Shown here in pieces: positions 35,543 to 44,267 of a stretch of 44,324 bases of DNA. The notes beneath the pieces were generated by a model. The model did not search any database, was not told the DNA's origin, and saw only the letters and a list, made by a program, of their open reading frames with translations. Made by a program: the position numbers and the translations under genes. The stretch covers positions 1-44,324 of the forward strand of contig RDXH01000100.1 of NCBI GenBank assembly GCA_004292745.1, read 5' to 3'. Every line of letters starts with the position of its first letter. The first letter of the stretch is position 1. This stretch comes from Oscillatoriales cyanobacterium. Lineage in GTDB: Bacteria; Cyanobacteriota; Cyanobacteriia; Cyanobacteriales; Microcoleaceae.

Positions 35543-36229
35543 CTACTTTCCCCACACTTCGTCCTGGTGAGCTCTCTTGCAAATGCCCAAGATTCGCCGA
35601 TCGTTGTCACTGACGGTGGAAATGTGGTGATACTGTTGCAGGTTTACCGAGTAGGGAGAGCGACTGCCATCGTAGGTGTCTACTACTGTTAAATTTAACT
35701 GAGTTACCTCTATACTGCCGTAAAAACAGTAAAAAGCAGAGCGAGGTAGGTAAAAAGCGCCGACTAACTTGCCCTGACGCACTTCAAATACAAAATACTC
35801 TTGTTTAATTTGTTCTGGTTCAGCAGACTGACCGTAGAGGTAAATAGTCTGTGTTCCGTCCATCCTACTAGCTGCATCGGGCGTTGAATTTGGGACAGTT
35901 CGATCGCCCACAACTGGTTTTAAATCACTTTGCTGTGCCCCATCTGGAGTTGACTGGCCTAGGAGGAGTTCCGCCGCGGGGAATGGGTGGCTGAAGTTAG
36001 TGGGGGAAAAGGCAAGGGCGATCGCCCATAGTTGTAGACTGACACTGTAGCAGAATGCCGAAGGCAAAAGTCGATTTGAAACTGCAATAAAATTAATGAT
36101 TTCAGGAATTAAAAATGTCTTAATTACCGACAAGGTGGCTATAAGTATCACATTTAAAATAAGTGCAAGATTTGGGTTGACAAATTTGGCGATATAAGTA
36201 GAAGGAAGAAGGAAGAAGGAAGAAGTCAT
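35543..36229 (-). CDS. Exported protein of unknown function with repeat-derived N-terminus
   Basis: From the ATG at 36229 the frame gives 228 residues. The first ~10 (TSSFFLLPST) are encoded by a GAAGGAA heptamer array and the ATG itself lies in a dispersed repeat, so the native start is probably further in. The segment LLPSAFCYSVSLQLWAIALAFSPTNFSHPFPA looks like a signal peptide, which would give a secreted protein of ~175 residues. The conserved-looking core is TQTIYLYGQSAEPEQIKQEYFVFEVRQGKLVGAFYLPRSAFYCFYGSIEVTQLNLTV in pieces, likely beta-rich. I associate it with a cyanobacterial hypothetical family but cannot name a function. It is separated from the kinase gene by ~250 bases and follows the sigma factor gene on the same strand. 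Confidence 0.65.
   Translation of the reverse strand: MTSSFFLLPSTYIAKFVNPNLALILNVILIATLSVIKTFLIPEIINFIAVSNRLLPSAFCYSVSLQLWAIALAFSPTNFSHPFPAAELLLGQSTPDGAQQSDLKPVVGDRTVPNSTPDAASRMDGTQTIYLYGQSAEPEQIKQEYFVFEVRQGKLVGAFYLPRSAFYCFYGSIEVTQLNLTVVDTYDGSRSPYSVNLQQYHHISTVSDNDRRILGICKRAHQDEVWGK
36201..36225 (+). repeat. Heptamer repeat GAAGGAA x3.5
   Basis: Three and a half copies of GAAGGAA overlap the 5' end of the exported-protein gene. Two more copies of the same motif (GGAAGAAGGAAGAAG) occur at 36366-36380. Confidence 0.85.
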
Positions 36230-36340
36230 ATCGTTTCCGGCTGCATCGTCAGGTGATTTAACCACAGAGAACGCAGAGAACACAGAGGGAGATAAGAGAG
36301 ATGAATACAGGACGATGTTACCGGATTTGATATCACCCCC
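36227..36340 (+). repeat. Copy B of the dispersed element
   Basis: The first 36 bases equal 12732-12767. They continue into ACAGAGAACGCAGAGAACAC, GGGAGATAAGAGAGATGAAT and GGATTTGATATCAC, the same blocks seen inverted at 27598-27692. A CCCCCCCCAAGGGGGG hairpin follows immediately. Confidence 0.8.
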
Positions 36341-36423
36341 CCCAAGGGGGGATGGGGGAAATTCAGGAAGAAGGAAGAAGACTTATGCAGTCAGCTTTTC
36401 GGTCATCCGTATTTTACGTTTAA

Positions 36424-37407
36424 TTAAGTGGATTGGTGGCGTCGGAGGTGGGCGAGGGCTTGATGTTCTAGTTGCCTGACCCGTTCCCGGCTGAGATTGA
36501 GCCGTTCTCCAACTTTTGCTAGAGACATTTCTATGCCGTCTTCTAAACCGAAGCGCAGAATTATGACATCTCGTTGCTGAGGCGTAAGTTCTGATATCAA
36601 AGTATCGAGGTCTTGCCGCAACAATTCTGAAGTAATGTAATTGTCGGGAGATGCGGTTTCGTCTTCTAGAAGTTCTTGGAGTTCGGTATCTTGGTTGTCT
36701 CCTACCCGCAAGTCCAAGGAAACTGGATGCCTAGACATTAGTAGGTATTCCCGAATTTGGGATGGGTGCAGTTCCAACAAGTCGGCAATTTCTGTTGGTG
36801 TGGGAGACCGGCCCAATTGTTGGGTGAGTTCCCGCTGCACTTTTTTGATTTTGTTGAGTTTTTCGGTGATGTGAATGGGTAAGCGAATGGTGCGGGCGTG
36901 TTGGGCGATCGCGCGGGTAATTGCTTGCCGAATCCACCAGTAGGCGTAGGTAGAAAATTTGTATCCCCGCATCGGGTCAAATTTTTCGACTCCTCGTTCT
37001 AAACCGAGGGTGCCTTCTTGAATTAAATCCAAGAATTCCATGTTGCGTTTCTGGTATTTTTTGGCGATCGCGACTACTAGACGCAAATTCGCTTCAATCA
37101 TCTTTTGTTTGGCGCGCCGTCCTACGTGCAATATCCGGCTCAGTTCAGCTTCGGTCAACTCCATTTCGGCGGCCCACTCTTCGGGAGTCAGATCCCGCTG
37201 CCATTCTTTAGCAAGTGCTTGTTTTGCTTCAATTAATTTCATCATTTGCTGCACTTGCTTCCCTAAAATGATTTCTTCTTCTCGGGTGAGTAGTGGCACG
37301 CGACCGATCTCGTGCAGATAGGTACGAACCGTATCCGTTGAGGAGTATGACCGAGTGCTAGTGCGATCGGCTTTCACTGTCTTGGTTTTGGGGGTTGTGG
37401 TGGACAT
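36424..37407 (-). CDS. Group 2 RNA polymerase sigma-70 family factor
   Basis: 327 residues from the ATG at 37407, which has AGGAG 13 bases upstream; an upstream in-frame start at 37464 would add 19 residues. Region 1.2 is TVRTYLHEIGRVPLLTREEEI; region 2 includes MIEANLRLVVAIAKKYQKR, FLDLIQEGTLGLERGVEKFD and YKFSTYAYWWIRQAITRAIA; region 3 QHARTIRLPIHITEKLNKI; region 4.2 SLAKVGERLNLSRERVRQLEHQAL. The short N-terminus without region 1.1 and the GTLGLERGVEKFD wording mark it as a non-essential group 2 factor (SigB/C/D/E class of cyanobacteria). Such factors control responses to stress, carbon/nitrogen status or light. I cannot assign the exact subclass. Confidence 0.94.
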   Translation of the reverse strand: MSTTTPKTKTVKADRTSTRSYSSTDTVRTYLHEIGRVPLLTREEEIILGKQVQQMMKLIEAKQALAKEWQRDLTPEEWAAEMELTEAELSRILHVGRRAKQKMIEANLRLVVAIAKKYQKRNMEFLDLIQEGTLGLERGVEKFDPMRGYKFSTYAYWWIRQAITRAIAQHARTIRLPIHITEKLNKIKKVQRELTQQLGRSPTPTEIADLLELHPSQIREYLLMSRHPVSLDLRVGDNQDTELQELLEDETASPDNYITSELLRQDLDTLISELTPQQRDVIILRFGLEDGIEMSLAKVGERLNLSRERVRQLEHQALAHLRRHQST

Positions 37408-38190
37408 GGTGAGTATTGCACTCCTTGTAACAACAGATAAAAAGTTGGTGATACCCTGTCCCACTTTTGCAAGTGGGATACGGACTGCTACAGGGGGAGA
37501 TGTTTCCCCTCCTGTTCATCGGTAACGATCGGTAGAAGCTTTTTGTTTGGGATTACTTTTAAGCTTGATTTTCTAGCAATCCTGGTTGATTTTTGGTAGC
37601 TCGCTAGCTTTAACGGCTAGTTCAAGGCGAAGTGAATTTAAGTTTACTTTGCTCAATATTATTCCAAATTTTGAGGTTAGTAAAGGGTAAAAACCTCTGT
37701 CTTAAGGTGAACATTCTACATTTTTCCTTAAGGTTTTAGAATCCCTGCTAGTTTTGACTGCAATTCGACTTCACAATACTCATGCAAACAGACTCATGCA
37801 AATTGAGAGCTTTTTTTTGCTCTATGTATCTATCATCGCTTGAAATTTTCGTGCTGCCTAGATGCTCTTATGCGAGATAACCGAACCCGATCGCTTCGTA
37901 GTATGGTCGAAGGAAGTAAAGAATGGGTGAGGGGGTGAGGGGGTGAGGGGGTGAAAGAGGGTGAGGGGGTGAAAGAGGGTGAGGGGGAGAGACTAAGATC
38001 AACATGAAAGCTAGCTGTTGAGTTGTTTAAGTTTAATTATGGCGATCGGCTTAACAATACTTAATTTTATCGAAATTTTGTTGGAGGAAGCAATGAGGGG
38101 TGAGAGGGGTGAGGGGTAAAAGCTCCTTACCCCTGGCTTTGGAATCATTTTATTTGACTTTTTCGGGGTGAGACTTGGCTTTAGTCATGT
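37408..38190. other. Long non-coding spacer upstream of the sigma factor gene
   Basis: These ~780 bases contain no credible gene. The part next to the sigma gene should hold its promoter and a long leader. Visible structure: paired CCTTAAGG-type sites near 37700-37735, a direct repeat ACTCATGCAAA at 37778-37788 and 37792-37802 (period 14), and G-rich low-complexity tandem units GTGAGGGG and GTGAAAGAGG at 37924-37990, with a related GAGGGGTGAG patch at 38094-38120. The G-rich part could form G-quadruplexes. Confidence 0.5.
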
Positions 38191-39057
38191 TCAACTGTTT
38201 TCTCCAGGTCTATTGGTCAACCTTGCTGTCAATTCATCAACTGATAACTGAGACAATTGTTCCAATATCAATGTCAATTTTTCTGTCTCTGTTTCTGGTT
38301 CTGAATCTCCTACCAAGTGAGATTGCAGTCTATACAATAATTCTAACGCACTAATCCGCAGAGGGTTGTCCACTGCTAAATTTCTTAATTCGGCGATCGC
38401 CCGCTGCTGCACTTTTCCTCTGCCCAACATCCTCAACCATAGAGTTTCCGATATTTCTGGCAATTCATGAATGACGACAATTGCCGATCGAAAAGCCGAT
38501 CCCAAAAAATACATTCCCTTCATCCAATTTGCTTCGTCTGGGAAAGCCCCAAATCCTGTTAAAAAATCGTCTGAAGCCGTGGGAGTGAGAATCCAAAGCA
38601 TTGGGAATGCAGATAAATCCCAGGGAATATTTTGTTTTTTGAATTTCTCTTCTAATTCAACACGTAACTTGAGGTATTTGCCCATACAATCCCACATATC
38701 ATTTTTGATAATTGGGTTGCCCAAAGGTTCAAAAATTGCTGTCGGGCCTGCCATTCTCCCCAATAGTCCCAAATTTTCGATATCTTGCGGTTGGGAAGTG
38801 GTTTGAGTAAAGTAGATAGGGATTTCGCGGATTTCTGAAGTGACATCGCGCCTAATATTAACCGTTCCGAGGGGAGACAGCAATTCCTGTAATAAGTTTT
38901 TGGCAAAGCGATTGTGAATCACTTCTGTCGCTGGTTTTTCTTGATTTATTTCCCCATCATTTGAATTGGTGCATTGATGAACATGAACCATGCCGATGGT
39001 AGATAGTAACGTGGTTAGATATTCTTTGGCAAAGCGATCGTGAATTAATTCTGTCAT
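38191..39057 (-). CDS. Cyanobacterial protein of unknown function with duplicated N-terminal motif
   Basis: 288 residues. The first 25 residues (TELIHDRFAKEYLTTLLSTI) are repeated with changes about 41 residues later (TEVIHNRFAKNLLQELLSPL), after which the sequence continues LGTVNIRRDVTSEIREIPIYFTQ and LLGRMAGPTAIFEPLGNP. The second copy plus continuation looks like the regular N-terminus of a family I associate with many cyanobacterial paralogues, some annotated as Rpn/PD-(D/E)XK-like; that link is uncertain. The C-terminal part (EKLTLILEQLSQLSVDELTARL) is helical. It is encoded alone, divergent from the pentapeptide gene. The true start may lie at the second copy. Confidence 0.65.
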   Translation of the reverse strand: MTELIHDRFAKEYLTTLLSTIGMVHVHQCTNSNDGEINQEKPATEVIHNRFAKNLLQELLSPLGTVNIRRDVTSEIREIPIYFTQTTSQPQDIENLGLLGRMAGPTAIFEPLGNPIIKNDMWDCMGKYLKLRVELEEKFKKQNIPWDLSAFPMLWILTPTASDDFLTGFGAFPDEANWMKGMYFLGSAFRSAIVVIHELPEISETLWLRMLGRGKVQQRAIAELRNLAVDNPLRISALELLYRLQSHLVGDSEPETETEKLTLILEQLSQLSVDELTARLTNRPGENS

Positions 39058-39283
39058 TGGATTTGTGATTTGAGATTAAGTAGGTATATCAATTAAGCTG
39101 TTACGCATTTAAACCACTAACGAGGTCTGTAGGGTGCCACGGCTGGAGCGCTTACTATACAAGGGAAACGTTTGTTTTCCGGTGTATTACCGCTCACAAG
39201 CGAATTTCCATTTCAGAGTAGGAGTCAGGTCAGAGGATGATTGTACTATAATTCAGAAGTTAAATTAATTGAATAGATAATTT

Positions 39284-40082
39284 ATGAATGCTGAAGAATT
39301 GCTCCGACTATATGCTGCTGGAGAAAGAATTTTTGCTGGGGTTGACTTGAGCGGTGTCGATTTGAACAAGGCAAATCTCCTTGAGATCAATCTCGCCAAT
39401 GCCAATCTGATTAATGCTAACTTGAGTTATGCTGACTTGAGTGGTGCTGACTTGAGCAATGCTAACTCGATCAATGCTAACTTGCGTTGTATTGACTTGA
39501 TTAATGCTAACTTGAGTAATGCTAACTTGAGCGAGGCTAACTTGGATGGTGCTGACTTGAGCAATGCTAACTTGAGTGGTGCTAACTTGAGAGAAGCTTG
39601 GTTGGAAGGGGCTAACTTGAGTGGAGCCAATCTAAGTAATGCCTGCTTAGAAAACGCAACTTTGCACTATACTGACGTGACTGATGCCAACCGAGCGTGG
39701 AGCTAATTTGAAAAATGGTTGTTTATGTGGGATCCACTGTGAAAACACTAACCTCAACGGAGCCGACCTCAGTAATTCAGATATCACTGAAGCCTACTTT
39801 GAAAAAGCGACTCTAATTGGCACGAATCTAAGTAATACCAAGTTGCATCAAACTGGGTTTGAAAATTCCGATCTTACTGGAGCTAACTTTAGTGGTGCAA
39901 TTATGGATGAAACATCGTTTGATGGTTCAAATCTCAGTCACGCTAATCTGATGGGGGTTCAGCCAGAACCTAGTCTGATGGCAAAGAAGGTTAGGCTCAT
40001 GGGAAAAGGGTTTGAAGAAGCTATCTTATGTAAGACTATCATGCCCGATGGAACGATCCGAAATGATAATTGTACAGCTTGA
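39284..40082 (+). pseudogene. Pentapeptide-repeat protein gene with a frameshift
   Basis: From the ATG at 39284, after the family N-terminus ELLRLYAAGERIFAGVDL, come ~23 pentapeptides of A(N/D)LSN type, ending at a stop at 39706 (TDANRAWS). In another frame the pattern resumes at ~39690 with GANLKNGCLCGI and continues to 40082, closing with AILCKTIMPDGTIRND, the C-terminal motif shared with the two neighbouring pentapeptide genes. The two frames overlap by 23 bases, so a single indel near 39680-39695 has split one ~265-residue gene. Translation of the two halves separately is possible but the missing halves suggest loss of function. Pentapeptide repeats form a right-handed quadrilateral beta-helix; the role is unknown. 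Confidence 0.82.
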
Positions 40083-40170
40083 TGAATGCTAAACCTTACT
40101 GAAAACATATCTACCTTCCATTTAAAAAATTGTAATGTCGCAAGTAGGTTAATTTCGTAAAACTTTCAGG

Positions 40171-40380
40171 TCAGGATTGATAATTTCCTGTTTCATACCT
40201 GTAGATTATGGATTTTTCTGTACGCACATAAACAATTGTGTTTCTCTGATTTGGTAAAGGCTTAGTATGTTTGATCTGACCGGAAACAATTTCTATGGGA
40301 ATTAAGCCAGGCTCAAAGGCTGGACAGGTTCCCTCTGGTCGAAAATATCGGCAGTAGTTACATCCTTTGTACTCAATCAT
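40171..40380 (-). CDS. Small cysteine-containing protein of unknown function
   Basis: 69 residues from an ATG at 40380. It begins IEYKGCNYCRYFRPEGTCPAF and continues EPGLIPIEIVSGQIKHTKPLPNQRN. The Cys-X2-Cys...Cys pattern (C7, C10, C19), with PAF and I-SG-I-HT-P spacing, matches a widespread group of short bacterial proteins with no known function, as far as I recall. The cysteines could bind a metal. It lies between the frameshifted pentapeptide gene (convergent) and the next pentapeptide gene (divergent). Confidence 0.65.
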   Translation of the reverse strand: MIEYKGCNYCRYFRPEGTCPAFEPGLIPIEIVSGQIKHTKPLPNQRNTIVYVRTEKSIIYRYETGNYQS

Positions 40381-40515
40381 TTTTTTTACGATTCAATCAC
40401 TACTACTTGTTCAGGAGGATATAGTATAAAGTATTGCAAGGCCGTAATTTCTACGATATCAATACCTAAATTATTGGGCTAATTTTCCGAAAGTAAGAAC
40501 TAAAATAGAAATATT

Positions 40516-41046
40516 ATGATGATTACACCAGATGAACTACTAGAACGCTATCAAGCTGGAGAGCGCAATTTTGCCGGATTGAGGATGGAGGCTAATACGC
40601 ACCATCCTGATGTCTTAGACGGTGCTGACCTAAGTAATATTATCTTAAGTGGAATATACTGGCCGGGAGCTAGGCTTAGAGACGTTAACTTAACAGAAGC
40701 TAAATTAATAGGAGCTTATATGCCTGACGCTGATTTCACACTAGCAGACCTAACATGGGCCAATCTCAACGGAGCTACATTGAGGCGGGCTTGTTTAGAA
40801 TGTACTAATTTGACAGGGGCTAGGCTGGAATATGCTAACTTAATTCAAGCTAACTTGGAAGGGGCTGATACTCTTAATGCTAATTTTGAATATAGTTCTC
40901 TGTGCCAATTAAATTTGACGCGAATTAGACCTGCGGGTCATCCCATTGACACTCTTAATATCCATTGCACAGGTGCGTTACTCTGGAATACGCTCATGCC
41001 TGATGGAACGTTTATTGCCGATCCTGTATACGACATGAGATACTAA
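40516..41046 (+). CDS. Pentapeptide-repeat protein
   Basis: 176 residues. N-terminal PDELLERYQAGERNFAGL is the same opening motif as in the pentapeptide loci at 39284 and 41687. It is followed by A(D/N)L-type pentapeptides (LDGADLSNIILSGIY, ANLNGATLRRACLECTNLTGARLEYANLIQANLEGADTLNANFEY). The C-terminus ends HCTGALLWNTLMPDGTFIADP, again the shared motif. A single right-handed beta-helix is expected, probably cytoplasmic since no signal peptide is seen. Function is unknown; such proteins can mimic DNA or act as scaffolds, but nothing here decides that. The start at 40516 has a second ATG directly after it. Confidence 0.9.
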   Translation: MMITPDELLERYQAGERNFAGLRMEANTHHPDVLDGADLSNIILSGIYWPGARLRDVNLTEAKLIGAYMPDADFTLADLTWANLNGATLRRACLECTNLTGARLEYANLIQANLEGADTLNANFEYSSLCQLNLTRIRPAGHPIDTLNIHCTGALLWNTLMPDGTFIADPVYDMRY

Positions 41047-41084
41047 ACACAGGTCTCCAATTACTTCGGTCATTGTCATATATA

Positions 41085-41179
41085 AGACTTACGCAAAAAC
41101 CTGTTTCTGACAAAAATTATCTTTTGTTCGATAAATATTGACACAGAAACTAGGTTTTTGGTTGCCCATGCGTAAGTCC
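41085..41179. mobile_element. 95-bp MITE-like hairpin element
   Basis: Terminal inverted repeats GACTTACGCA (41086-41095) and TGCGTAAGTC (41169-41178) enclose an inner imperfect pair (AAAAACCTGTTTCTG and CAGAAACTAGGTTTTT), so most of the element can fold into one hairpin. It has no coding capacity. It sits exactly between two convergent pentapeptide genes and may serve as their shared terminator. As I recall, GACTTACGCA-type ends are common in cyanobacterial miniature elements. The parent transposon is not in this window. Confidence 0.7.
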
Positions 41180-41189
41180 TGATACATAT

Positions 41190-41687
41190 TTATTCGTGAT
41201 ACCTTGGACTGCTAACAAACGTACCATCAGGCAGATAGGTTTGCCAGAGCAAAGCGTTAGTCAAAATCACCTGACGATGACATTCTTCATCCAGCTTGAT
41301 TTTGGTAAGACCTACTTGACAAAGAATACTTTCACTTAAATCAGCACCTGTTAAGTCGGCTCCAATCAATTTAGCACCTGTTAAGTTAGCTCCAATCAAT
41401 TTAGCACCTCTGAGGTTAGCTCCATTTAGCCAAGCCTCAGTAAGGTTGGCTCCTGTCAGGTCTGCACCTGACAAGTCAGCCTCTGCCAGTCCACCACGAA
41501 CTGAAGAGATTCCCACCAACTGAGCTCCACGCAAGTTAGTTCTGCTGAATGAGTTGATCTGAGCTCCACTTAAAATGATGTTGCTTAAGTTAATTGTGGT
41601 TAATTCACTACAAATACCATATTGAGGTACCCCAGCAAAGTTACGTTCGCCAGCATTATAACGCTCGATTAATTCTGCTACATTCAT
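41190..41687 (-). CDS. Pentapeptide-repeat protein next to the NUC1 nuclease gene
   Basis: 165 residues. N-terminus VAELIERYNAGERNFAGV, then a pentapeptide block (AEADLSGADLTGANLTEAWL, GANLRGAKLIGANLTGAKLIGADLTGADLSES), then a C-terminal NALLWQTYLPDGTFVSSPRYH that matches the two paralogues at 39284 and 40516. No signal peptide, so cytoplasmic by prediction. It begins 31 bases after the stop of the NUC1-domain gene on the same strand, so the two were probably one transcriptional unit. Such placement would suit an immunity or inhibitor role, but that is inference only. Confidence 0.9.
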   Translation of the reverse strand: MNVAELIERYNAGERNFAGVPQYGICSELTTINLSNIILSGAQINSFSRTNLRGAQLVGISSVRGGLAEADLSGADLTGANLTEAWLNGANLRGAKLIGANLTGAKLIGADLTGADLSESILCQVGLTKIKLDEECHRQVILTNALLWQTYLPDGTFVSSPRYHE

Positions 41688-41718
41688 ATGGATAATTTTG
41701 TCTCCCTGAACTTATTAC

Positions 41719-44267
41719 TTAAAATAATCGAGGTAAAGTAATATTGTCCTCAATTTGTTCTTGAACTTCGGTGGCAATGTTCGAGAAAAAGTTATAGCCA
41801 GTCAAGTCCTCAATATCATTGACTGAGAAAATGTGCTTGCGCCAGTCTAGTTTTGATGGCTGTTGGTTAGTATTTGGCAAAAGTACGCCAAAAGATTTTG
41901 CCTTAGTTGTGATATCTGTAGGACTTTGGCCTGGTTTTTCTGGAATTAAAACAACTTTCCACAGCCATTCAGGAACATCAATATTAAATTGAGAAGTTCG
42001 GTCCTTAATTTGTGAGGGTAATAGTGATGGAATCTGATCGATTGAGCCATATCTGCCAGTAATAACGTAAACCTCATTGCTGGGGTTATTACTCTTTCTG
42101 ACAAAGGTGTTTATGTCACCTTCGAGCTTCTGCCATGCTGTATCATACTGAGGTTGTGGTACTACATTTGTTGTCAAGAATGTTTGGAAATTATCTTTAA
42201 AGATAGAGTAATGATCCTGTATTCCTGTATCAGGGTTTGTGATCGTATGATAGCTCTCTATTCCTCTTTCTCGATCTTGATTTGGCACTAAATGCCCTCT
42301 GATAGCAATAGTACCATTTTGACCTGTGTTACTGTAGTCTTCACTAACTGTAGCATCAGCAAAAGGTAGGCTCCAATCCCTCGCAAAATTAGGACGTGGC
42401 GTACTTACTCCTCCTAACCATGAAGGATCTAATTTATAGCTCACCCAATTAGGAGTCTTGAGACTATCATTGTAAGAAACTGCATACTGAGGTTTTTCAA
42501 TTAAGTAGTTATTGGGTTGGTTTGCTTGCTCAGTCCTTGCCTCTTGTTGATTCAGAGACGGATTGCCAAACTTCAGGTGTTCGCTTTGGAAGAATACATT
42601 ATCAATATACACTTCTGTATCTCCATGCAGCTTAAATCTTAGTCTAGCTGTTTTCCCTCGCATTTCATCAGGCACATTTACTTGAAATGTTTCAAATCCC
42701 TTAGAACCATAGCCAATGCGATTAAGCTGTGATTGTATCAGTGGTTGAGCAACTGCTTGAGGATGAACTTCTCGTAAATCTACAGCAGCGGGAATTGCTC
42801 TTATTTCATCAACAGGAATTAAGGATGGATCTTCCACGAGAGTGCTAGGCTCGATATCCTTATCCCTTAGCATAAAGGATTGGTCGTCTGTCTCCAAATA
42901 CACTTGAATATAGTCATCCTTATCATCAAGGCGAGCTGGCTCAGGTACATGAATATCAAATCGTAAATTTCCCCAGTCAGGAACAACAAAGCGATTGTGA
43001 ACAATTTCATTTAACCCATTACCCAGTTTCAACGCATAATCGGCTTCATTTTTCCCTTTCTTAGTCCTTACATCCTCCAGATGTGAAAGCAAATTAATAT
43101 TTGAAGTTTCGCCATTATGAAAAGACCACCCAGGAATTTCCTGAGAAATAGCATTCCGACCCAAATTTTCGGGAGCGCTCTTATTCGGAATAAACTGGTC
43201 AAAATTCCCATTAAACAGAGTAGGAACCGCATAATCCCCCCGCATACCAGCTTCAAGAGTATTATCAAAACTCACCGGAACGCGCCCAGTAGGGCTATAC
43301 TGACGCTGCTCTTTACCACCACCCAAAACAGAATAAAACCAGCCTTCGCCAATCCCCTCACCGCTAGCATTATCATACCAAGGTTTAGCAGCCGGGAAAT
43401 TAGGATCGAACCATTGGTTCGCATCCCTTTCACCCAATTGGTCATTAATCGATTCTGGAACATTTGGATTTGAAGCATGAGGATACTGAGTTTGCACTTG
43501 GTCTAAATCCAAATCAACCGTCCCCGCATACCAAGTCCAAGCCCGCTTGTGCGTTCCTCCAATATCATCATCTTTCGTAAACCCAATACGGCTGTATTCA
43601 CGACCTGGTTCCCCCCCACGAGTACCGAGTAAAATCTCTCGGTCTGCTTGCCCTAAAGGATCGCCCCGTTGGGAGTAGCAGTCAAACCATTAGGATTAGC
43701 CACAGTCTGGTAATAGTTATCAGCAAACGTAACATTATTCCAAACCTGAACTTTTGGTTCGTAGAAATCGCTAAAATTTGTGCTGATAAAACCAGGTAAT
43801 TGTAAATTCAAACTAGGTTGGTAGAAATCGTGCGGGTCGATTGTTGTCATCTGGAGGTCTCGGTTAGCCATAGATGTTCCACCAGCTTGGGGGAAGAAAG
43901 TTCCTAAACGCTGTACGATTTCGCTATTGACAACAGTGCCCCGACTGAAACCCATGAAGTGCATGGGCGAATTGAACAAATCCCCCTGCTGGCGAATCAG
44001 CTTCCCTTGGCTGTCGTACAACCGCTTTAATTGATTGTCTTCATACTCTCCAACCTTACCCCCTAATGCCAGATCCAATTGCACCATTGAGGCAAACAAA
44101 GCATCAGCAGCACCTTCGGAGAAGCCAACATCGGGAATAACTGACTCCCTATCCAGCGACCATTCATTCAGCAACACTAACGGTTTGTTCTTGTTGAGGT
44201 ATTTAATCTCCTTTCCATCTATAACTATAGCCTTTCTCAGGTAGATGAGATACAATGTAACTGACAA
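41719..44267 (-). pseudogene. Frameshifted hydrolase / NUC1 nuclease secreted-protein gene
   Basis: Upstream part (44267-43653): open from just after an in-frame stop near 44285, with only a TTG as start, so the real N-terminus is missing. It contains a lipase-like nucleophile elbow GFSRG and TTIDPHDFYQP, suggesting an alpha/beta-hydrolase. It stops after NPNGLTATPNGAIL. The next bases read on in another frame (RGDPLGQADREILLGTRGGE, then GREYSRIGFTKDDDIGG and onward) with no stop to 41719, so a frameshift lies near 43660-43675. The downstream part (597 residues from a TTG at 43512, but open from ~43665) includes VYLETDD-type beta-sandwich sequence. It ends in a DNA/RNA non-specific endonuclease (NUC1) domain: YAVSYNDSLKTPNWVSYKLD and RGHLVPNQDRERG with the catalytic RGH. 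Likely the decayed tail of a larger secreted toxin-like or RTX-associated protein. Confidence 0.75.

Noticed and set aside
43513-43652. Intergenic gap between two separate genes
   Set aside because: Translation in the downstream frame is open through this stretch and gives sensible sequence (GREYSRIGFTKDDDIGG), so it is coding and belongs to the frameshifted gene.
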